Shown piece after piece: positions 8,044 to 14,325 of a stretch of DNA of 14,325 bases. This stretch comes from Comamonadaceae bacterium (GTDB lineage: Bacteria; Pseudomonadota; Gammaproteobacteria; Burkholderiales; Burkholderiaceae_C): NCBI GenBank assembly GCA_947454695.1, contig CANGMW010000032.1:1-14325 (forward strand). The letters run 5' to 3'. Made by a program: the position numbers and the translations under genes. Numbering within the stretch: position 1 is the stretch's first letter; the number at the start of each line of letters is the position of its first letter. The notes under the pieces are model-generated. The model worked only from the letters and a program-made list of their open reading frames with translations, did no database searches and was not told where the DNA came from.

Positions 8044-8963
8044 CCCAGTCTGCCAAGCCCCATCGCCAGCAGAAGACGCCCGCGCGGGCATCCGCCGGCA
8101 CTGCGCATGATTTGGCCGATGAGATCCGGCCAGGCCAGTCCATTGAGCTGCTCAAGGCACTGCATATCCTCACGCGTGAGGGGCGGCTCAATCAGGACTC
8201 GCGCCGCAAACTCAAGCAGGTCTACCACCTCTACCAATTCATTGAGAAGTTGTTGCTGGACTTGCAAGCGCAATCCCCTGCCGATGCACCTGCGCTGACC
8301 ATGGCCGACCACGGTGCCGGCAAGTCTTACCTGGGCTTCATCATCTACGACCTGTTTTTCAAACAGCGCACGAGCGGCCACATCTATGGCATCGAGACCC
8401 GGCCCGAGCTGGTTGAGCAGTCCCAACAGCTGGCGCAACATTTGGGGTTTGAGCGGATGTCGTTCCTGAACCTGAGTGTCGCGCAGGCCACGCAATCGCA
8501 AGCTTTGCCAGAACGCATCGATGTGGTCACCGCCTTGCATGCCTGCGACACCGCCACCGACGACGCCATCGCCTTTGGTCTGCAAAAGCAGGCGCGCTAC
8601 ATGGTGCTGGTGCCTTGTTGCCAGGCCGAAATGGCGCGCGCGCTCAACGCCAGCAAAGCCTTGTCTTTGTCGCGCACCCCATTGGCCGAGTTGTGGCGCC
8701 ATCCCTTGCACACGCGTGAGATGGGTAGCCAGATGACCAATGTGCTGCGCTGTCTGTTGCTCGAAGCCTGGGGTTACCAGGTCTCAGTGACCGAGTTGGT
8801 GGGCTGGGAGCACAGCATGAAAAACGAGCTGATCATTGCCCGTTACACCGGTCACAAAAAGCGTGCCTCGGCGCAGCGCTTGCAGGCCATCCTGGCCGAG
8901 TTTGGTGTGGCCGGGCACTTGGCCGAGCGATTCCCGCTGCCGGCAGAGCCTATCAGCAACTGA
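8040..8963 (+). CDS. SAM-dependent methyltransferase (PF13679-like)
   Basis: The 307-residue product has a Lys/Arg/Gln-rich N-terminal tail (1-20), a helical region (about 25-78), then a Rossmann-type methyltransferase core. SAM motif I reads ADHGAGKSYLGF (89-100), with the acidic residue of the next strand in GIETRPELV (117-125). The later motifs HACDTATD (167-174) and VPCCQ (191-195) are the marks of the Methyltransf_32 group, which also includes the tRNA-methylating TRM13-type and GSTCD C-terminal domains. The basic tail and helical region could contact nucleic acid, but the substrate is unknown. ATG 8040 overlaps the DUF1415 stop. The gene ends only 8 bases before the transposase ATG, so it closes the coupled run or shares a transcript with the transposase. 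Confidence 0.85.
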   Translation: MTQSAKPHRQQKTPARASAGTAHDLADEIRPGQSIELLKALHILTREGRLNQDSRRKLKQVYHLYQFIEKLLLDLQAQSPADAPALTMADHGAGKSYLGFIIYDLFFKQRTSGHIYGIETRPELVEQSQQLAQHLGFERMSFLNLSVAQATQSQALPERIDVVTALHACDTATDDAIAFGLQKQARYMVLVPCCQAEMARALNASKALSLSRTPLAELWRHPLHTREMGSQMTNVLRCLLLEAWGYQVSVTELVGWEHSMKNELIIARYTGHKKRASAQRLQAILAEFGVAGHLAERFPLPAEPISN

Positions 8964-8971
8964 GTCCGCGC

Positions 8972-9676
8972 ATGGCCCGTCTTCCCCGATTGAGTCTGGC
9001 AGGGTATGCGCACCACGTGATTCAGCGGGGTAATAACCGCCAAGCCATTTTCCTGACGGACGATGACCGCCGCTTCATGCTGGCGCTCTTGCATGAGGCG
9101 GCCCAAACCCATCAGGTGGCGCTGCATGCCTATGTGCTGATGAGCAACCACATTCACCTGTTGCTCACGCCGCAAACCGATGAGGGTGTGCCCAAGATGA
9201 TGCAATCGTTGGGACGGCGTTATGTGCGCTATTTCAACGACCGCACCCGGCGCAGCGGCACGCTCTGGGAGGGTCGCTACAAATCCACCCTGATTCAGAC
9301 CGATGCCTATTTGCTGACCTGCATGGCGTATATCGATTTGAATCCGGTGCGGGCCGGCATGGTGGCGCAGCCGGCGGACTATGCCTGGTCCAGCCATGGT
9401 GCTTACATCGGCTTGCGCCATGACCGCTTGATCACGCCACACCCGCTTTATTGGTCCTTGGGCAACACGCCGTTCTCCAGAGAGGCCGCTTATGCGGCAT
9501 TGGTGGGCGCCGGGGTGTCTGCAGGACAGCACGAGCAGCTGACCGACGCCACCTTAGGCGCCTGGGCCTTGGGCGATGCGGCTTTCACCGCCGCCTTGCA
9601 AAAACAAACCCCCCGTCGGATCAGCAAGGCCAAGGCGGGGCGGCCGGCGGCTGGCAAACTGACTGCTCAAGACTGA
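8972..9676 (+). mobile_element. RAYT/Y1-family HUH single-strand transposase gene (complete)
   Basis: The 234-residue protein belongs to the REP-associated tyrosine transposases, IS200/IS605-related enzymes that cut and join single-stranded DNA. Diagnostic parts: the N-terminal RLSLAGYAHHVIQRGNNRQ (6-24), the HUH metal motif His60-Ile-His62 in MSNHIHLLL, the GTLWEGRYKS stretch (96-105), and the likely catalytic Tyr120 in YIDLNPVRAG (120-129). The C-terminal extension ends in RRISKAKAGRP, a basic tail shared by longer members and probably used in DNA recognition. No frameshift or missing residue is seen, so it may be active. No Shine-Dalgarno sequence is obvious, and ATG 8972 lies 8 bases after the methyltransferase stop. 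Base composition resembles its neighbours. No IS ends, target duplication or accessory tnpB is visible; the downstream repeat block is the plausible substrate. Confidence 0.92.
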
Positions 9677-9701
9677 TTGGCGACAAGCGCTTTGCGGCGC
9701 C

Positions 9702-9774
9702 GGTCAGATTAATGTGTCCCCAATTGAATCAACAATAATTTTGACTTGGATTAAATAAGAATCTGACCCCCATT
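9702..9774. repeat. RAYT-associated repeat block: inverted GGTCAGATT arms and paired AATNTGNCCCCNATT motifs
   Basis: GGTCAGATT (9702-9710) is perfectly inverted as AATCTGACC (9760-9768). Overlapping these arms, AATGTGTCCCCAATT (9711-9725) and AATCTGACCCCCATT (9760-9774) are direct copies, 12 of 15 bases alike, spaced 49 bases apart. The sequence between them is AT-rich. The block starts 26 bases after the transposase stop. By position and structure it resembles the REP/BIME-type target or relic of a RAYT enzyme. I also recall CTGACCCC/GTGTCCCC-type motifs beside such genes in betaproteobacteria, but this is memory, not a search. Alternatively the inverted arms and the TTATTTTT at 9773-9780 could act as a loose terminator for the upstream transcript. 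Confidence 0.55.
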
Positions 9775-9781
9775 ATTTTTC

Positions 9782-9810
9782 TTGGCATCAATGTTGCAAT
9801 GCACTATGCT
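9782..9810 (+). promoter_or_regulatory. Sigma70-like promoter of gltB
   Basis: TTGGCA (9782-9787) and TATGCT (9805-9810) are separated by 17 bases, matching the -35 and -10 consensus at 5 and 4 of 6 positions. Transcription would begin near 9817, giving a leader of about 27 bases before the gltB ATG. It is the best promoter match I see in the 167-base gap. Experimental support is lacking. Confidence 0.55.
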
Positions 9811-9832
9811 CCCTCCCTTCGCGAAAATATTT

Positions 9833-9837
9833 AGGAG
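9833..9837 (+). promoter_or_regulatory. Strong ribosome binding site of gltB
   Basis: AGGAG lies six bases before ATG 9844 and fixes that start codon. It is the strongest Shine-Dalgarno match in the window, in contrast with the weak or coupled starts of the genes upstream, and fits high expression of an ammonium-assimilation enzyme. Confidence 0.75.
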
Positions 9838-9843
9838 CGCGCC

Positions 9844-12800
9844 ATGTCCCAAGCTGACGAGATCTTGCATCTCCAACAAAACGGTTTGTATTCTTCCGCC
9901 AACGAGCATGACGCCTGCGGTGTAGGTTTTGTGGCGCACATCAAGGGTGCAAAAACGCACGCCATCGTGCAAGGCGCGCTCAAAATTCTTGAAAACCTGG
10001 ACCACCGTGGTGCAGTGGGCGCTGACAAGCTCATGGGCGACGGCGCCGGCATCCTGATCCAGCTGCCCGATTTGCTGTATCGCGAAGAAATGGCCAAGCA
10101 AGGCGTGGCCCTGCCGCCGCCCGGTGAATATGGCGTGGGCATGATTTTCCTGCCCAAAGAACACGCCTCGCGTCTGGCTTGCGAACAGGAGATGGAGCGC
10201 GCGATCAAGGCCGAAGGTCAGGTGATCCTGGGCTGGCGCGATGTGCCGGTGAACCGCGGCATGCCCATGTCGCCTACGGTGCGTGAAAAAGAGCCGGTGC
10301 TGCGCCAGGTCTTTATCGGCCGTGGCAGCGACGTGATCGTTCAAGACGCACTGGAGCGCAAGCTGTATGTGATCCGCAAGACCGCCAGCGCCGCCATTCA
10401 GAACCTGCAGCTCAAGCACAGCAAAGAGTATTACGTGCCCAGCATGTCCAGCCGCACCGTGGTCTACAAAGGCTTGTTGCTGGCTGATCAAGTTGGCACC
10501 TACTACCTTGACCTGCAAGACCCGCGTTGCGTGTCAGCGCTGGGCCTGGTGCACCAGCGTTTCTCCACCAACACCTTCCCCGAGTGGCCGCTGGCCCACC
10601 CCTACCGCTATGTGGCGCACAACGGCGAGATCAACACCGTCAAGGGCAACTACAACTGGATGAAGGCCCGCGAAGGCGTCATGTCCTCGCCGGTGCTGGG
10701 TCCGGATTTGCAAAAGCTCTACCCGATCAGTTTTGCCAGCCAGTCGGACACGGCGACCTTTGACAACTGCCTGGAGCTGCTCACGATGGCGGGTTACCCC
10801 ATCAGCCAGGCCGTGATGATGATGATTCCCGAGCCTTGGGAACAGCACACCACCATGGACGAGCGTCGCAAGGCTTTCTACGAATACCACGCCGCAATGC
10901 TGGAGCCCTGGGACGGTCCGGCTTCCATTGTGTTCACCGATGGCCGCCAGATCGGCGCCACGCTGGACCGCAACGGCCTGCGCCCCTCGCGCTACTGCAT
11001 CACCGACGACGACATGGTGATCATGGGCTCCGAATCCGGCGTGCTGCCGGTGCCTGAAAACAAAATCGTGCGCAAATGGCGTCTGCAGCCGGGCAAGATG
11101 TTCCTGATCGATCTGGAGCAAGGCCGCATGATCGACGACGAGGAGCTCAAGGCCAACCTCGCCAACAGCAAGCCCTACAAGCAGTGGATCGAAAACCTGC
11201 GCATCCGTTTGGACGATGTGCAGCCCGAACCGGCTGCCCCGGCCCCCGGGACCAGCCAAGCCAGTTTGCTGGACCGCCAGCAAGCCTTTGGTTTCACCCA
11301 GGAAGACCTGAAATTCCTGATTGCCCCCATGGCCAGTGCCGGCGAGGAAGCCATCGGCTCTATGGGCAACGACAGCCCGCTGGCCGTGTTGTCTGACAAG
11401 AACAAGCCGCTGTACAACTACTTCAAGCAGTTGTTCGCGCAGGTGACCAACCCGCCGATCGACCCGATCCGCGAAGCCATCGTGATGTCGCTGGTGTCCT
11501 TCATCGGGCCCAAACCCAACCTGCTGGACATCAACCAGGTCAACCCGCCCATGCGTCTGGAAGTGAGCCAGCCCATCCTCAATTTTGAGGACATGGCCAA
11601 GCTGCGCAACATCGAAGCCACCACGCAAGGCAAATTCAAAAGCCACACGCTGGACATCACCTACCCGCTGGCCTGGGGCCGTGAAGGGGTGGAAGCCAAG
11701 CTGGCATCCTTGTGCGCTGAAGCCGTCGACGCCATCAAGGGTGGCAAGAACATCCTGATCATCAGCGACCGTGCGGTCAGCGCCACGCAAGTGGCCATTC
11801 CCGCTCTGCTGGCCTTGAGCGCCATTCACCAGCATTTGGTGGGCGAAGGCTTGCGCACCACCGCCGGCCTGGTGGTGGAAACCGGCACCGCCCGGGAAGT
11901 ACATCACTTCGGCGTGCTGGCCGGCTACGGTGCTGAAGCGGTACACCCCTACTTGGCGATGGAAACGCTGGCCGCCATGCACAAAGAATTGCCGGGCGAC
12001 CTGTCGGCTGACAAAGCCATCTACAACTACGTCAAGGCGATCGGCAAGGGCCTGTCCAAGATCATGTCCAAGATGGGCGTGTCTACCTACATGAGCTATT
12101 GCGGCGCCCAGCTGTTCGAAGCGATTGGTCTGAGCACAGCCACCATCGAGAAGTACTTCACCGGCACGCCCAGCCGTGTCGAAGGCATCGGCGTGTTTGA
12201 AATTGCCGAAGAAGCCATTCGCATGCACATCGCCGCCTTCAGCGCTGATCCGGTTTTGGCTAACCGCCTGGACACCGGCGGCGAATACGCCTGGCGCGCC
12301 CGTGGTGAAGAACACATGTGGACACCGGACGCGATTGCCAAGCTGCAGCACAGCACGCGCGCTAAAAACTGGAACACCTACAAGGAATACGCCCAGATCA
12401 TCAACGACCAGAGCAAGCGCCACATGACGCTGCGTGGCCTGTTCGAGTTCAAGCTCAACCCGGCGCAAGCTATTCCGGTTGACGAGGTTGAGCCTGCCAG
12501 CGAGATCGTCAAGCGTTTTGCCACCGGCGCCATGTCGCTGGGCTCCATCAGCACCGAGGCGCACGCCACGCTGGCTGTGGCCATGAACCGCATCGGCGGC
12601 AAGAGCAACACCGGTGAAGGCGGTGAAGACCCGGCGCGTTATCGCAACGAGCTCAAAGGCATCCCGATCAAACGCGGCGAATCGCTCAAGAGCGTGATCG
12701 GCGAGAGCCAGGTCGAAGTCGATATTCCGCTGGAAGACGGCGACTCGCTGCGCTCCAAAATCAAACAGGTGGCTTCGGGCCGCTTCGGGGTGACGGCCGA

Positions 12801-14325
12801 ATACCTGTCCAGCTCAGATCAGATCCAGATCAAGATGGCCCAAGGCGCCAAGCCCGGCGAGGGCGGTCAGTTGCCTGGCGGCAAGGTCTCCGAGTACATC
12901 GGCAAGCTGCGTTACTCCGTGCCGGGCGTGGGCCTGATTTCGCCGCCGCCGCACCATGACATTTACTCCATCGAGGACTTGGCGCAACTGATTCACGACC
13001 TGAAAAACGTGGCACCCCACGCCAGCATCAGCGTCAAGCTGGTGAGCGAAATCGGTGTGGGCACCATCGCGGCCGGCGTGGCCAAGTGCAAGAGCGACCA
13101 TGTGGTGATCGCTGGCCACGACGGCGGCACGGGTGCGTCACCCTGGTCGTCGATCAAGCATGCAGGCAGCCCCTGGGAAATCGGCCTGGCCGAAACCCAG
13201 CAAACGCTGGTGCTCAACGGTTTGCGCAACCGCATCCGTGTGCAGGCCGACGGCCAGATGAAAACCGGTCGCGACGTGGTGATTGGCGCCTTGCTCGGTG
13301 CCGACGAATTCGGCTTTGCCACCGCACCGCTGGTGGTCGAAGGCTGCATCATGATGCGCAAGTGCCATCTCAACACCTGCCCGGTGGGTGTTGCCACTCA
13401 AGACCCGGTGCTGCGCAAGAAGTTTTCCGGCAAGCCTGAGCATGTCGTGAATTTCTTCTTCTTCATCGCCGAAGAAGTTCGCCAGATCATGGCGCAGCTG
13501 GGCATTCGCAAGTTTGACGACCTGGTGGGCCGCGCCGATTTGTTGGACACCCGTCAAGGCGTGGCGCACTGGAAGGCCAGTGGCCTGGACTTCCGCCGTC
13601 TCTTCGCGCAAGCCTTGGTGCCTTCGGACACACCGCTGTACCACACGCAAAACCAGGACCACGGCTTGGAAAAAGCCTTGGACAATGTGCTGATTGCTAA
13701 ATCGCGTGCCGCCATTGACCGTGGCGAAAAAGTGCAGTTCATGGAGGTCACGCGCAACGTGAACCGCACCGTGGGCGCCATGCTCTCGGGCGCGGTGACC
13801 AAAGTGCACCCTGAGGGCCTACCTGACGACACCATCCGCATCCAGCTCGAAGGCACGGGCGGTCAGTCCTTTGGTGCCTTCCTCGCGCGCGGCATCACGC
13901 TGTACCTGATTGGTGACGCCAACGACTACACCGGCAAGGGCCTCTCGGGCGGTCGCGTGGTGGTGCGTCCCAGCATCGACTTCCGCGGTGAAGCCATCCG
14001 CAACACCATCGTGGGCAACACCGTGATGTATGGCGCCACCAGTGGCGAGGCCTTCTTCAGCGGCGTGGCCGGCGAGCGCTTTGCCGTGCGTCTGTCAGGT
14101 GCCACCGCGGTGGTCGAAGGCACGGGTGACCACGGTTGTGAATACATGACCGGCGGGACGGTTGCGGTGCTGGGTAAGACCGGGCGCAACTTTGCCGCGG
14201 GTATGAGCGGCGGCGTGGCTTATGTATACGACGAGGATGGCCAGTTCGCCAGCCGTTGCAACACGGCCATGGTGTCCATTGAAAAAGTGCTGGACGCCAA
14301 GCAGCAAGAGGCCAGCGTGGACCGG
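9844..14325 (+). CDS. gltB: Glutamate synthase (NADPH) large subunit, 3' partial
   Basis: GltB takes the amide nitrogen of glutamine, channels the ammonia and makes glutamate from 2-oxoglutarate; with GltD it forms the cytoplasmic GOGAT complex of ammonium assimilation. The frame is open through the window end (1494 codons), so only a short C-terminal part is missing. A short propeptide (1-24) precedes the catalytic Cys25 in ACGVGF, start of the class II glutamine amidotransferase domain (to about 440), which includes HQRFSTNTFPEWPLAHPYR and HNGEIN. A central domain follows, then the FMN-binding synthase domain (about 880-1260) with KPGEGGQLPGGKV (from 1003) and AGHDGGTGASP. The 3Fe-4S cysteines are Cys1168, Cys1174 and Cys1179. 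The C-terminal GXGXG beta-helix domain begins near 1290. It has its own promoter and a strong AGGAG. GC-rich codon use is strong, which creates long open frames on the opposite strand. Confidence 0.98.
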   Translation, partial: MSQADEILHLQQNGLYSSANEHDACGVGFVAHIKGAKTHAIVQGALKILENLDHRGAVGADKLMGDGAGILIQLPDLLYREEMAKQGVALPPPGEYGVGMIFLPKEHASRLACEQEMERAIKAEGQVILGWRDVPVNRGMPMSPTVREKEPVLRQVFIGRGSDVIVQDALERKLYVIRKTASAAIQNLQLKHSKEYYVPSMSSRTVVYKGLLLADQVGTYYLDLQDPRCVSALGLVHQRFSTNTFPEWPLAHPYRYVAHNGEINTVKGNYNWMKAREGVMSSPVLGPDLQKLYPISFASQSDTATFDNCLELLTMAGYPISQAVMMMIPEPWEQHTTMDERRKAFYEYHAAMLEPWDGPASIVFTDGRQIGATLDRNGLRPSRYCITDDDMVIMGSESGVLPVPENKIVRKWRLQPGKMFLIDLEQGRMIDDEELKANLANSKPYKQWIENLRIRLDDVQPEPAAPAPGTSQASLLDRQQAFGFTQEDLKFLIAPMASAGEEAIGSMGNDSPLAVLSDKNKPLYNYFKQLFAQVTNPPIDPIREAIVMSLVSFIGPKPNLLDINQVNPPMRLEVSQPILNFEDMAKLRNIEATTQGKFKSHTLDITYPLAWGREGVEAKLASLCAEAVDAIKGGKNILIISDRAVSATQVAIPALLALSAIHQHLVGEGLRTTAGLVVETGTAREVHHFGVLAGYGAEAVHPYLAMETLAAMHKELPGDLSADKAIYNYVKAIGKGLSKIMSKMGVSTYMSYCGAQLFEAIGLSTATIEKYFTGTPSRVEGIGVFEIAEEAIRMHIAAFSADPVLANRLDTGGEYAWRARGEEHMWTPDAIAKLQHSTRAKNWNTYKEYAQIINDQSKRHMTLRGLFEFKLNPAQAIPVDEVEPASEIVKRFATGAMSLGSISTEAHATLAVAMNRIGGKSNTGEGGEDPARYRNELKGIPIKRGESLKSVIGESQVEVDIPLEDGDSLRSKIKQVASGRFGVTAEYLSSSDQIQIKMAQGAKPGEGGQLPGGKVSEYIGKLRYSVPGVGLISPPPHHDIYSIEDLAQLIHDLKNVAPHASISVKLVSEIGVGTIAAGVAKCKSDHVVIAGHDGGTGASPWSSIKHAGSPWEIGLAETQQTLVLNGLRNRIRVQADGQMKTGRDVVIGALLGADEFGFATAPLVVEGCIMMRKCHLNTCPVGVATQDPVLRKKFSGKPEHVVNFFFFIAEEVRQIMAQLGIRKFDDLVGRADLLDTRQGVAHWKASGLDFRRLFAQALVPSDTPLYHTQNQDHGLEKALDNVLIAKSRAAIDRGEKVQFMEVTRNVNRTVGAMLSGAVTKVHPEGLPDDTIRIQLEGTGGQSFGAFLARGITLYLIGDANDYTGKGLSGGRVVVRPSIDFRGEAIRNTIVGNTVMYGATSGEAFFSGVAGERFAVRLSGATAVVEGTGDHGCEYMTGGTVAVLGKTGRNFAAGMSGGVAYVYDEDGQFASRCNTAMVSIEKVLDAKQQEASVDR

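Noticed and set aside
7932..8711. Minus-strand open frame of 259 codons opposite the DUF1415 and methyltransferase genes
   Set aside because: It crosses two well-supported + strand genes and shows no family features.
9677..9701. GC-rich palindrome GGCGCC region after the transposase as an intrinsic terminator
   Set aside because: No long stem and no following T run; only the looser 9702-9780 structure is a possible terminator.
9741..9769. TTGACT at 9741-9746 as the -35 box of gltB
   Set aside because: With a 17-base spacer the -10 position reads TGACCC, which is not a -10 box; the 9782-9810 pair fits better.
8964..9843. Complete insertion sequence with defined ends
   Set aside because: No repeat partner is found on the 5' side within the 8-base gap or the nearby methyltransferase gene end, and no target duplication is visible.
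10534..12564. A 676-codon open frame on the minus strand opposite gltB
   Set aside because: It mirrors the GC-rich third-position bias of gltB, its translation is rich in His, Gly and Val with no recognisable domain, and gltB is unmistakable on the + strand.
13138..13809. Minus-strand open frame of 223 codons opposite gltB
   Set aside because: Another shadow of strong gltB codon bias; no motif or ribosome binding site.
1..14325. CRISPR array, tRNA/rRNA genes, prophage or toxin-antitoxin module
   Set aside because: No regularly spaced repeats, RNA-gene signatures, integrase or small paired ORFs were seen; the DNA is almost entirely occupied by the ten + strand genes.

Overview
The window looks like chromosomal core DNA of a betaproteobacterium, most probably Burkholderiales/Comamonadaceae. 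The reasons are the pilOPQ-aroK-aroB order, an adjoining dgt, a proteobacterial large-subunit glutamate synthase, and moderately GC-rich coding bias. The lineage is my inference from gene order and protein flavour; no database was searched. All ten genes lie on the + strand, packed with overlaps or short gaps. There is no tRNA, rRNA, CRISPR array or integrase, and no gene-free stretch over 300 bases; the largest gap is 167 bases, 9677-9843.

Region 1 (1-3268) is the distal end of a type IV pilus assembly operon: pilO (5' end outside the window), pilP and pilQ, joined by 4-base start/stop overlaps. Together they make the inner-membrane alignment complex, its lipoprotein link and the outer-membrane secretin. 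Region 2 (3306-5001) holds aroK and aroB, shikimate-pathway enzymes commonly found behind pilQ in beta- and gammaproteobacteria.

Region 3 (5055-8963) is a tightly coupled four-gene run: an HD-domain dNTP triphosphohydrolase (dgt), a 12-helix MFS transporter, a DUF1415 protein of unknown function and a SAM-dependent methyltransferase of the PF13679-like type. Each junction is a 4-base overlap, so the four are probably co-translated. Eight bases further on (8972-9676) sits a complete HUH-type single-strand transposase of the REP-associated (RAYT/Y1) class. It is followed by a short non-coding block (9702-9774) with a 9-base inverted repeat and two direct copies of an AATNTGNCCCCNATT-like motif 49 bases apart. 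This transposase plus its motif block is the most interesting part of the window.

Region 4 (9782-14325) is gltB, the large subunit of glutamate synthase, with its own sigma70-like promoter and a strong ribosome binding site. It is open to the window end, so only its last part is missing. gltD would be expected just beyond, which cannot be seen here. Everything except the transposase/motif block and the little-studied DUF1415/methyltransferase pair reads as ordinary housekeeping DNA.
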